From Symsagittifera roscoffensis (Eukaryota; Xenacoelomorpha; Acoela; Convolutidae): a DNA stretch of 64,000 nucleotides. Positions 22,949 to 32,226 of this stretch are shown in pieces; within the stretch, counting starts at the first letter, position 1, and each line of letters opens with the position of its first letter. The notes beneath the pieces are model-generated. The model saw nothing but the letters and a program-made list of their open reading frames with translations, was not told the DNA's origin and did not search any database. The DNA is taken from positions 47,569,785 to 47,633,784 of the forward strand of contig NC_087068.1 in assembly GCF_963678635.1 (NCBI RefSeq). Direction: 5' to 3'. Made by a program: the position numbers and the translations under genes.

Positions 22949-23700
22949 ATAAGACTGCTCGTATCAGGACGAAGAGTATCAGGGCGCGTATCAGGGTAAA
23001 AAATTGCAAAGAAACGATTTTTAAAGCTTTTTTGAAAATCAACCTCGACACTCGATGTGAAGTACAAAGTGATATGTGTCCAGGGGCGGATTTAGGGGAG
23101 GGGGCTATTGGTCTTCCCTCAGGGATTCGACCCCTTCCGACCCAAAGGCTCTACACTTTGTACTGTTTTGGTGAAAGACCCTGAAATTTTTTTGAAGGCG
23201 CCTTTGGCGCCAATATACACTGATTTTGAGGGAAGAGCGCGCCCCGAAAAAAAACGCAATTTTTTGGTTAAAAATTCCCAAAAATTGCCAAAAAATGTTT
23301 TTTTTTGGCCTGTTTTTTTTTTTCTCAAAAAATTGACTGCGGCTCAAACCGGGTATTTTTACAGCAATGGGAAAGCTCAAAAAATCTATTTGTTGACACG
23401 CCCCTATATGAGTCGGTTACAGCAGAGAACTAAATAGAGTAAAAAACTTTCTCAATTCAGTTTAAAACGATTTCTTATAGGGATTAATTTCCCTCTTACG
23501 CGTTTTAAGCTCAAAACATATTGAGCGTTAATTAATCCAAATTGGTTATTTTGCATCAGTTAAATTGACATAACTTACAAAAAAAGACCACAAAACAAAA
23601 AATTTTCAAAGTTGAATTCAGAACATTAGCATTTTTCGAATGATCTAATAATTGGTTGAAAGCTGAACATTGTTAAGAGCAAAAAAAAATCGTACAAGTT
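22949..23700 (+). mobile_element. Family B copy interrupted by a family A insertion
   Basis: The left end (AAGACTGCTCGTATCAGGAC) lies at 22949. The centre and right half resume at about 23450-23670 (TTACGCGTTTTAAGC, GAGCGTTAATTAATCC, CCAAATTGG). Family A copy A3 sits between them, so A transposed after this B copy was in place. Confidence 0.65.
23081..23406 (+). mobile_element. Family A MITE (hAT-like), copy A3
   Basis: Starts CAGGGGCGGATTTAGG and ends ACACGCCCCTA. Flanks TATGTGTC (23073-23080) and TATGAGTC (23407-23414) match at 7 of 8 positions. Internal landmarks include CTTCCGACCCAAAGG, GGCGCCTTTGGCGCC and GAGCGCGCCCC. The three overlapping frames at 23105-23437 are artefacts of this element. 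Confidence 0.88.
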
Positions 23701-23991
23701 CAAAAAATTTTTTTATTCGCTCAGGCACTATCGGGAGCCTGAATCTCAATGTTTTTTTCTATTACTAAATCGATGCAACATCGGGTTTTTTATCAGTTTT
23801 TTTTTCCAGCTAGCAACCTCTGTTTTTTCTAAAACACTTATCATAGTAGGACTGGAGCTAACAATTTTTTGACTGAGAGTTAACAATTTTTTTGACGAAT
23901 TTGTCAGATTACTAAAGTAAATTTTGCTCCTTTGGTTTTTATTGTTTTGTTACACCGCGAATTTTGACGTTTTTTGTTAAAAATGGTGGTC

Positions 23992-24503
23992 TTGTTTTTT
24001 TCCGACTTTCGTAACGAAGTAATGGAATATTTGTGCTCTGGGATGGTTTTTTTTTCTTCAACAAGTTTCGATTTTTTACTAGCCTTTTTTGAAGGAAGTT
24101 TTTCAAATAATTCAAAAAATATTGTTGTCCTGAGCTTAAATTTCAAAAAATATTTCACTTTTGATCGTTTTTTCTTCAAACAATGGGGGTTTAAAGCTTG
24201 TCATTTTGTCCAATTTGAGGCAATACGCGCAATATATTTTGCGCTATTAACGCGTAAGCGGAGACTCAACCCGTTTCAGATATCATTCCAAATTGGTTGA
24301 AAGAAGCTATTTGTCATAAGTGATTTGTTACATGGAGCGAAATCTATCTTTTTGTGTTTATACGGCGTGTATAGTTCCAGTTTCAGAAGAAAAATTCATT
24401 TTATTTCATTAGATTTAACTTTTTTTATGTATTTATCGCTCCATGGACCTTAAAAGGCAGTCGGAACTTTCAGGGCTTCGACTTGATGCGAGCAGTCTTG
24501 TTT
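23992..24503 (-). mobile_element. Family B element, reverse copy
   Basis: Nearly complete in inverse orientation. TTCCGACTTTCGTAACGAAG at the left is the complement of the family right end. GCGCTATTAACGCGTAAGCG marks the centre, and GATGCGAGCAGTCTTGTT is the complement of the family start. The plus frame at 23974-24300 and minus frame at 23904-24179 arise from it. Confidence 0.8.
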
Positions 24504-24784
24504 GAAAGTTTGTTTTTGATAACAAACTTCTAAAAAATTTCTGCTACCCCAATCAAGATAATTATTTATTTTGATCAACTTTATAGAGATTGTAGACAGT
24601 AATGGAAGTTGATGTGTAAAAACAAATTTCTACCGATTTAAATCAAATAGCTTGCATCTACGCTATTATTGTCAAACCAATCAAAATCTCACAAAAAGTT
24701 GACGTGAATACGTTTTTGGGGTCGTAAAAAGATCAGGTTTGTATCCTCGAACTATCTTCAAGTTTTGTTTTTAATTTGAGAGAT

Positions 24785-24870
24785 TATTTGTACTCAAGAA
24801 AAATACTCAAGAATACTCAAGATTATTCATGCTCAAGAATACTCAAGATTATTCATGCTCAAGAATACGA
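24785..24870. repeat. Tandem repeat, ATTCATGCTCAAGAATACTC
   Basis: Two full units of 25 bp (ACTCAAGATTATTCATGCTC) plus shorter ACTCAAGAA units upstream. Confidence 0.7.
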
Positions 24871-25009
24871 GCAGCTAGAGTCACTTGGATTGATTTTTCT
24901 TACCGCAACCCATTTGTTTAACCCAGATGTCCATTTTCAGTTTCGCGAAAAATTTACATATGAGCAAAAATCTTCAAATGCCCTCTTTCGAGATCAATAG
25001 TTCAATTGC

Positions 25010-25960
25010 GACCTTCAAGAACAAAAGCTCTACATTAAAATAACAAATCTGCAAATTATTTTTAAACTCAGAGAAAATTTTAAACATTATCTGGTTCCAA
25101 ATTAAAATATATCGTTTTATAGTTGAGCCAGTCACTAAAATCTATAAATCTATAAATAATCGATTTAAAAATAAATTTTAAAAAAAAGACGAATAAACTC
25201 GTTGAAGGTCAATTTACATTTTTTTAATCGGCAAAGAATGTGTCCAAAAAACCGTAAAATTTCCAGTAAATGGAACTTAAGTGATGTAAAAACCAATTGA
25301 AAAAGGTTGTTTCAGCTACAAATTTGAATCAAATCTATCTGAATCATTTTTCTAAATAATCTTTTTAATTTTTAATTTTCTTTTTTAAATCCACTTTCGT
25401 CAGCTCGGGTATAAAATTTTGCGTTATTAAGTTTATATTTTAGAAAACTCGGTAAACATTTCTGATTTTTTTTCAGCAACCACTTTAGTTTTGTAGGTTA
25501 GAAGTTTAGTTTATATTAACTAAACTTGACAGCAAACTGACATTTATTTGTAAATCAAGGGCTTGCCTGTAGTCTATTGACGAAGTGAAACAATTTATTG
25601 TTCTGTTTGATAATTGTGATAATACTTCTCCACAGTTTCAAGGTCATAGTCCTGTTTTTTTTTAATGAAAAATTCAATACATATATCTAATAATCGTTTT
25701 TCCTGTTACTCAAAACTAACTTACGCAATTTTCGCCCGACTGATTAATCAATATATCTTTCCATTTGAAAGCACAAACTTACAATTTTCAATTCACGCCT
25801 TTGGAATAAGATTATTGCTTTCCCTTATACCTAATTCACCCCTGAAATCATCTATGTGGGGTAATTTAGTCGTGCCTTGGTACTTTCAGCTAATCTAACT
25901 ACTTCAGATGAGTTTCCGATGTTATTGCATGTAAGCATGCATCATGCCGGCTACCCGACA
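25010..25960. other. No supported feature
   Basis: AT-rich with no recognised repeat or exon. Confidence 0.35.
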
Positions 25961-25961
25961 A

Positions 25962-26038
25962 CAATTAGATGAAACAAACATGATTCAGGTGATGTGATAT
26001 CTATCTATCACTTGAATGATGTTCGTTTCATCTCTTTG
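25962..26038. other. Long imperfect hairpin
   Basis: Arms of about 32 nt (AGATGAAACAAACATGATTC then AGGTGAT; and ATCACTTGAATGATG then TTCGTTTCATCT) pair with about five mismatches around a 13-nt loop. The size and near-perfect pairing suit a pre-miRNA-like hairpin or a tiny foldback element. No evidence of expression is available from sequence. Confidence 0.5.
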
Positions 26039-26287
26039 TGGTACTTGAAGAAGAGCCAAGAGGGTCTAAGATTTTAATCATCATTTGATATGCAGGCGGT
26101 TTTGTCTCAAACACTTCCTCGCAGCTAGTAAAACAGACATTTTTAGAAGCTGCGTCAGCAAAATAAGATTTTACAACCATTTTGAGTTTTTTTATCGCCA
26201 ATAAATTTGCAGTTCGAGTGTTTTTGTTTGCGACTTGCTTTTTTTATTAGCTACTTGCTTTCAAAGACATTTTGTTTGCTTCCCGCA

Positions 26288-26691
26288 GGGGAAGGCTCTC
26301 ATGCTTGAAGTAACGAATGCTTGAAAAACTTCAACCATCCAAAATTGCTAAGCGTTTCTATTGGCTAAATGCCTTTCTCGCAAAATCGAAGACAATATTA
26401 ACAGAAAATGTATTAAATCAGTGGAAAATAATCAAAATATATTACAACCGCATTACTATTCAGATAATCATCAAAATTAATGAGTTCAAAATCATAAGAA
26501 TTTTTTAGTTTTGAAAACTCATCTGCTTATTATCTAATCGGTCCATATTAACACTATTGGCCTGGATTTATTTTCTTACTTTGAGGTTTTTGCGATTTAC
26601 TCCGAGATTTTGATTACTCAATTCTGATTGGCTGAAAGTAAGTTAAAGTTAATTTCAAGCATTCGGTCCTTCAAGCATGAGGGACGCCACC
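26288..26691. mobile_element. Mutator/MULE-like MITE with 9-bp target duplication
   Basis: Terminal inverted repeats GGGGAAGGCTCTCATGCTTG and (complement of the right end) GGTGGCGTCCCTCATGCTTG continue into a shared CGAATGCTTGAA. The element is flanked by an exact 9-bp direct repeat CTTCCCGCA at 26279-26287 and 26692-26700. A 9-bp duplication is characteristic of the Mutator superfamily. No transposase inside; the 63-codon frame at 26317-26508 is A/T-rich filler. Confidence 0.8.
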
Positions 26692-26714
26692 CTTCCCGCA
26701 TCGAGCGCTCATTG

Positions 26715-27190
26715 ATAATAATCGATTATACTGTCATTATATCGTACAACTACAAAATAATCGATTATAATTAATTAAAAATGAAATATAAAATTATCAT
26801 TTTTTTGCAAATATTTTCCATTATAATCTATTAAAATCCATTAAAAGTGGATTATAATCCTAATATTTTTCATGCCTTTACACTCTATTATAATCGATTA
26901 ACATGGATTTTTTTGACAAGTTATTCATGAAATTTCCAGTTTTTTTCCAGATATTACGAGGCCAAACTGTGCACTGGCCAAACTAAGCACAATCTTGTGT
27001 CAGTATAATCCTGGATTCCAGAGAAAAATCTGTAAACATGTCAGAATTTTGTTGGAACGATCAAGAAGAATAATAGAACAAAAAAAAGATTAAAGGGAGA
27101 TTATAATGGATTATAATGGATAATACTTAATATTTATTTCAAAAAAATTCAATTAGTATGGATGATTTTGCCAAAAATAATCGATTTTAG
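26715..27190. repeat. AATCGATTATAAT palindromic repeat cluster
   Basis: The motif AATCGATTATA, GGATTATAAT and their complements recur at least ten times. They form local palindromes such as TTATAATCGATTA and the tandem GGATTATAATGGATTATAAT near 27105. A reversed family E fragment (ATTACGAGGCCAAACTGTGC) is embedded at about 26953-27045. Confidence 0.6.
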
Positions 27191-27194
27191 TACC

Positions 27195-28080
27195 AATGAT
27201 TATTCGAGTTACCTAATTTTGAGTTAAACAGCAGAAATGAAATGCTTCCGAGTTCAATATTTCCCCTTTTTTTAATGTTCGGAACAAAAATAGTTTCATT
27301 TGGCTTTTCTGCAAACAAAAAACACAAAAATTTCTCACGAAAGACGAAGACAATGAACTATAAATACTTACCGATTTTGACAGACTTTTTCAAAAAGAGC
27401 ATTCTGCCAATCAAAAACATTTTGATTTATTGGGCTCTCTTAACACAAACTTTGTCTGAAAAACAGTTTTGGTATAATTTTTTTTCTGAAATAGTCATCC
27501 TCTCTTTTAACTGATTTCTGGTTGTATCTCTTTAAAACAGTCGCTTCTGTCACTTCATACAGTTGTTCAGTTGATAAGAAGAGTTCAAGAGTATGAAATC
27601 TAATTTGTTGGGTTATTTTGCAAAGCAGTTTATGCCATCAAAAATTTTTGAAAAATTTTTGAAACACAAAATTTTTGAATTCAGGCTCAAATAGAAAAAA
27701 ATCAAAAAAACTGCAAAAAAGTAATTGAACATTCTTGTTTAGTTACAACAAGAGTAGTCGAAAGAATTGTCTGAGAAAAAATATTTAAAAAAACAGAAAA
27801 CTAATGAAATTTTAGTTTTTGTTGCTGTTTTCATGGAACTGAAAAGCATTAAACTCCAATTTAAACAACAAATACTTCAACAAAACAATAAAAACACATA
27901 GTGGATTTTTCTTCATTTCATCTCACATCCACTGATTTTCTGAGAGACATTTCAAAGCTGCCTAATTTCTTTGAATTCTTTGATAAGATTTTAAATTAAG
28001 AAAATTTTTTAGGCTGATACTGATGGTATCAATTTTAAAGTGTTAAAATTTGAGTCGTGTATGGAATTAGAAAGATTAAA
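27195..28080. other. No supported feature
   Basis: AT-rich. The plus frame at 27242-27514 has no recognised domain. Confidence 0.35.
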
Positions 28081-28084
28081 AAAC

Positions 28085-28250
28085 AACGTAATTCAATTCC
28101 AATGGGATTGGATTTGTATTGCGGTATAGTTTGCCTCGTGTAAAAAATAAACCGAGCAGTTTCGACAGAGTCTTGGTAGGATACTTTTTTGGTGTGGTTA
28201 CCCAGCCGGGCACATGCAGATCAATGGATCGATCCCTTTTCGGAAATTGG
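28085..28250. other. GC-richer unassigned segment, possible coding relic
   Basis: Base composition rises relative to its surroundings and frames on both strands stay open for about 50 codons (minus: SIDLHVPGWVTTPKKYPTK; plus: LPRVKNKPSSFDRVLVGYFF). It looks like a fragment of a protein gene or retroelement, but I cannot decide strand or family. Confidence 0.3.
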
Positions 28251-28316
28251 TCCGAATAAAATGAAACACCCCGAGCATATATATTCTTCAATTTTTTCGT
28301 AAGTCGGAACAAAAAG
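28249..28316 (+). mobile_element. Family B subfamily right-end fragment
   Basis: CCGAATAAAATGAAACACCC, GAGCATATATATTC and AAGTCGGAACAA match the right-end variant seen at 14820 and 42740. Confidence 0.5.
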
Positions 28317-28352
28317 TGTGGTATAATTCTGATTTTGAATAGACTCGTATCA

Positions 28353-28353
28353 G

Positions 28354-28384
<31 letters not shown>

Positions 28385-28396
28385 ACGCACACACAC
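28353..28396. repeat. (CA)n microsatellite
   Basis: Dinucleotide CA run with a few CGCA interruptions, ending in ACACACACAA. The VRVRVCVCVC minus translation is its artefact. Confidence 0.95.
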
Positions 28397-28520
28397 AAAA
28401 TTTGTTAAAAGTTTCTTCTTCTGTTTCACTCAGCTCCAGTCAAACTCCAGTTTATCTTCTATATCCTAACTAAATTGATTTTGCATAGAAAAATGTGAAA
28501 ACATCTTGAATACAACATAA

Positions 28521-29014
28521 TTGTTCCGACTTTCGAAGAAAACGGAATGTTTATGCTCCGTGTGGTTTTTTATTCAGTCAATTTTCGCCCATCGAAACAT
28601 TAGTTTTCAAAAAAAAATTATGCCCATTGAAGATATGAACTTCCTGAGTTCAAATATAAAAAGATATTTTACCTCTTATCTTTTTGTAGAGTTCTGGTGG
28701 TTTGAAATTTACCAAATTGGTCATTTTCTGGACTAAATTATGCGCGCTTTGGAGAGTTTGCTCATAATGCTGAGAGCTTAACGCGAATTCTTTTTTACGA
28801 GTGGCAAATTATCTCGCACAACAAAATCGTTCCAAATGGAATTGAGGCTAGCTAATTGGTCGTATTAAATTTTTTCGACTCCAATTTTTACATTTTGATT
28901 TTGTCCAAAATTTATAAATTTTCAATATTTTCTTTTTTGAAAAGCTATTTGATATGAATTAAGGAACAGTCAGAACCTTCAAGGTTTTGCCCTGTTATAC
29001 GAGCAGTCGTGTTA
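28521..29014 (-). mobile_element. Family B element, diverged reverse copy
   Basis: Begins TTGTTCCGACTTTCGAAGAA (complement of the family right end) and ends ATACGAGCAGTCGTGTT. The centre is diverged (GCGAATTCTTTTTTACGAGT in place of the CG palindrome), indicating a subfamily shared with the copy at 47745-48049. Confidence 0.7.
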
Positions 29015-29034
29015 TTTCTTTCTATAAGTTGGAC

Positions 29035-29485
29035 TGTTGCAACTTTTGACTTTTTAACTCTGCTTTTTTCACTAACCATCTGAAAAATATTGTTTTTTTT
29101 GTAGCTCAAATTGAAAAAGATTTTTTTTTATCTGTGTTTTTTTTCAATGTTATGGGGATTCAAAACTACTAACTTTTGCAATATGGGACAATTAGTTTGC
29201 GATATATTGCATTCTGATATATTACACGCGTAAGCGGCGTATTAAAACGTTCCAAATTGAATTGAGGCTATTCATTTGGCCGTTTTAATAAGATAAAAAA
29301 ACCCATAAACAGTCATTTATAGTTCACATAAGCATATAGGTTGGGTAAGCTTAAAAAAATGGGAAAAATAGCTTTTTTCAACTTTTTTGAAAGTTGCGTC
29401 AATTTTCAAACAAAAAACTCTAACATGATCTTAAAGTTCAGTCAGAACCTACAGGTCTTAGACCTGATATACGAGCAGTCCTGTT
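29035..29485 (-). mobile_element. Family B element, second diverged reverse copy
   Basis: Adjacent to the previous copy in the same orientation. It contains ATTACACGCGTAAGCGGCG and AAATTGAATTGAGGC and ends ATACGAGCAGTCCTGTT. Confidence 0.65.
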
Positions 29486-29927
29486 ATTTTCTGTTGCGCG
29501 ATACCAACATGATAAAACATGAGGAGCAATTTTCTCACTGTACAGATTAATTTCTTCACCCTGCAAATTTTATTGCAGGATAACTGCTTTTCAGTAGGCT
29601 TTAAAAATCAAAACTCAATTTCAGGTGGCATTTGAAAACACCTGGGCTCTCGTTTTTTCTCCCCCACCCCTTTTGCTTTACAAATAATTAAAAAATCAAA
29701 CCAACTCTGTTTTTGAAAAAATAATCATTGTTCAAGGATGATTCAGCAGTAGATGTGCTTAATTGTGATGTTTAAGTCCGATTTCATCTCTGATCAGAGT
29801 TAAAATGGCACTGAAATTCAATTTTATGACAACTCAAGCATACCGATTCCTACTATGAGAAGTATGAGGCGAGCCAAGCCATGGCCCACTCATTAAAATC
29901 ACCCTCCAGAATAGAGGAGGGTCTTAC

Positions 29928-30008
29928 CTCGATCTGATAATCATACGGACAAGTCAGATTTGTGAAATCACTCGTTAAAATGATAAGAATGATACTCCAT
30001 GAACCCAT
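29928..30008 (-). CDS. Candidate first exon with signal peptide
   Basis: On the minus strand, ATG at 30008 opens 27 codons that end in phase 0 at a strong donor GAG/GTAAGA. The peptide MGSWSIILIILTSDFTNLTC then PYDYQIE has a hydrophobic core after a short start, followed by a polar Cys-containing segment with the sequon NLT. That is the layout of a signal-peptide exon of a secreted or membrane protein. No following exon was found in the repeat-filled 28-29.9 kb region. An acceptor-like GCGCAG lies upstream, so it could also be an internal exon. Confidence 0.35.
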
Positions 30009-30354
30009 AAACAAATCTACTGCGCTCCTGGGGCTGGATCTACATTTATTTTGAATAGACTGGGGGAGGGGGTGGGGTAGGAAAAATAGAAAAGAGACGA
30101 GAACACGAACATTGCAAAAATACAAATCACAACTTAATGTGATTTAAAAGCTTTAAAAACTGGAAGTTTGATTGCTAGAAAGGGTAACAAAATCTGACTT
30201 AAGTCATTTAAAAACGCATTTAGTGTTTAGTATTTCAGCAAAATCAAAGAAGGGACGGGAGAGGAGTCAAGAACTTAGTTCCTCCTTGCCGTATTACGAC
30301 AAAAAACAACTGGGTTTTAAAATCCAGGAAAAACAGGAACAAGCAGTCATATTA

Positions 30355-30798
30355 AACTTTGTCGACCTTTTTTTTAGGTCAACAAAACTGATTTTCTGAG
30401 CTCGGCTCTTTTTCCTTTCCCCCCACCTCACTCAAACATGAATTTTATGGTGTAACGAGTGGTTTTACAAGGTTAATTATGAAGACCAAATATACTCGTT
30501 ATGGTCTAATTAGACTGCATGTCAAATTTCACGACAATCAGACAAAGTGAACAGTAATTTCAATTATAAAAAGTTGCAGGTGAGGGGAAAAGGAAAAGAG
30601 CTAAAATCACTACAAAGACCCTTTCTTTCTGCAAATTTGAGAAAAAACAGGCCAAAAAAGGCGTTTTTTTTTGCACTTTTGGAAAATTTTGACCAAAAAA
30701 TCGCGTTTTTGTGCGCGTGCTCCCCCCTCCCAAAAAAATTAGTTTAGATTGGCACCGAGGGCGCATTTAGAAAATTTTCAAGGTCAGTCGGCCAAAAN
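30355..30798 (-). mobile_element. Family A copy A4 (reverse), split by a nested MITE and an assembly gap
   Basis: Reverse-orientation landmarks: GTCGACCTTTTTTTTAGGTC, GGCCAAAAAAGGCG, GTGCGCGTGCTCCCC and GGTCAGTCGGCCAAAA just before the Ns. A family D MITE (30404-30601) is inserted within it. The rest disappears into the gap. Confidence 0.75.
30404..30601. mobile_element. Family D MITE, copy 1 (nested in family A)
   Basis: Inverted ends GGCTCTTTTTCCTTTCCCC and GGGGAAAAGGAAAAGAGC. The interior (GGTGTAACGAGTGGTTTTAC, GAAGACCAAATAT) matches the 33029-33228 copy in the opposite orientation. No clear target duplication in the host family A sequence. Confidence 0.75.
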
Positions 30799-30997
30799 NN
30801 NNNNNNNNNNNNNNNNNNNNNNNNNNNNNNNNNNNNNNNNNNNNNNNNNNNNNNNNNNNNNNNNNNNNNNNNNNNNNNNNNNNNNNNNNNNNNNNNNNNN
30901 NNNNNNNNNNNNNNNNNNNNNNNNNNNNNNNNNNNNNNNNNNNNNNNNNNNNNNNNNNNNNNNNNNNNNNNNNNNNNNNNNNNNNNNNNNNNNNNNN
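30799..30997. other. Assembly gap (199 N)
   Basis: The gap sits between a reverse family A copy on its left and a forward family A copy on its right. The unresolved sequence is therefore the centre of an inverted repeat. Confidence 0.98.
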
Positions 30998-31395
30998 AGC
31001 CAGCGGCTCTTTAAACCCCAAGAGGGGTGTGTCTAAGACCCCTGCCGACCCAAAGGGTCCCCCCTTTGTACTATTTTAAGATCTCCAAATTGGCTGACCC
31101 GACACTAAAATTTTTCTAAAGGTGCCTTTGGCACCAGTATATACTGAATTTGAGGGTAAGTTCGAGCCAAAAAAAAAAACCGCCAAATTTTTGGTCAACA
31201 TTTTTTCAAAAGTTGCCAAAACACCTTTTTGTTCTGTTTCTTTTTTGAATTTTTAAAGTTTTTGTAGTGGTTTGTGAGGTCTCTGAAATAAATTTGGTCG
31301 ACATAAAAAAAGGTCGATAAAATTTTGAATTTTTTTTTTGAAATCAGCTCCACTGTCTCGTCTCCCCCTCGAGAGAATCCAAGATCCGACCCAGG
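30998..31395 (+). mobile_element. Family A copy A5
   Basis: Forward copy emerging from the gap: CCCTGCCGACCCAAAGGGTC, GGTGCCTTTGGCACC, TTGGTCGACATAAAAAAAGG and a right end CTCGAGAGAATCCAAGATCC. Confidence 0.75.
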
Positions 31396-31829
31396 AAAAA
31401 GAGCCTAAATTATATGGTATCGACTCGTCTCTGTAAGTAGTTATTTTCAGCTCAACCTTTAAGCAACATAGTTTTTATTTTTTCATGATAATCCAAAACA
31501 TACTTTTAAACGTACAGGCTTCAATTTACCATGCTTCAATTTTTTAGATTTATGAGCATCACCATTACAAAACTCGCCACAATGTGTTTATACGTTGAAT
31601 CACACGTGCTTTTTTCTTTTTTATTTATTTCAAATTGATCTCGGTATATTTAATCAAACCGGCCAGCACACATAATTTTGCTAGCATTTAATAACAATAT
31701 ACTGAGCTAGTACCTTTCATATCAAAAACTATCGTTATAGCTGCAGTATAGTACAATAACGCGCTGAAAAAAGCGGAAAAATTAAAAAAAAAACAGTATT
31801 TTTTACACCTGCCTTAACAACTACATACT

Positions 31830-31843
31830 GTTACAAGGCAAAT
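31830..31843 (+). promoter_or_regulatory. Possible degenerate RFX X-box upstream of RSPH3
   Basis: GTTACAAGGCAAAT lies 80-94 bp before the RSPH3 start codon and loosely resembles the X-box GTNRCC-RGYAAC recognised by RFX factors at ciliary genes. About two positions deviate. A TATAAATA at 31890-31897 is only 27 bp before the ATG and is probably not a working TATA box. Confidence 0.2.
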
Positions 31844-31866
31844 ACTTCGATCAAGTATAGGCAGCT

Positions 31867-32226
31867 TTAGTGTACTTTTTTATCCGAGTTATAAATAGTT
31901 GTGGTTAGTAACAAAAGTGGACTATGGCTTCGATGGTGGCTCAAAGAGGTCCCCCTGTGACAGAGACATACCAGTTCAACAGTCAGCCCAGAGCAGCCAA
32001 GAATGGGGGTGCAGATCAGTCTCTTTACAGGGACGAGTGAGTATTTTAAGCTTAGATTCCAACCCCGACATTCCAAAACAAACCACTCCCCAGAAATTTT
32101 CCCCCCTTTCAAAATAACACAGTCTGGAATGTGGGGAGATAATACAAATGGATCCTCGACAGGATTGTTAAGGCTTACTGATAGCTCCTCTGCGTTCGTA
32201 GGAACCACATTATATTTAAAACCCAT
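31867..32226 (-). other. Long antisense frame across RSPH3 exon 1
   Basis: A 119-codon minus-strand frame starts at 32226 in RSPH3 intron 1 (MGFKYNVVPTNAEELSVSL) and runs through the complement of exon 1. The half opposite exon 1 is a shadow of the real gene. The intronic half (32040-32226) is unusually GC-rich for an intron here and has balanced codons. No domain recognised. Confidence 0.15.
31924..32036 (+). CDS. RSPH3: RSPH3 coding exon 1
   Basis: Encodes residues 1-37 and part of 38, starting MASMVAQRGPPVTETYQFNS and continuing QPRAAKNGGADQSLYRD. Donor GA/GTGAGT. The axoneme-binding region of RSP3 is N-terminal in Chlamydomonas. Intron 1 (3.8 kb) holds a family D MITE, family C copies and two family B copies. 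Confidence 0.85.

Noticed and set aside
28085-28250. Copia-like capsid or integrase fragment
   Set aside because: Plus reading LVGYFFGV vaguely resembles a copia integrase end, but neighbouring residues do not fit and both strands are open.
28353-28396. CRISPR-like regular repeat
   Set aside because: It is a CA microsatellite; no repeat-spacer structure exists anywhere in the window, as expected for animal DNA.
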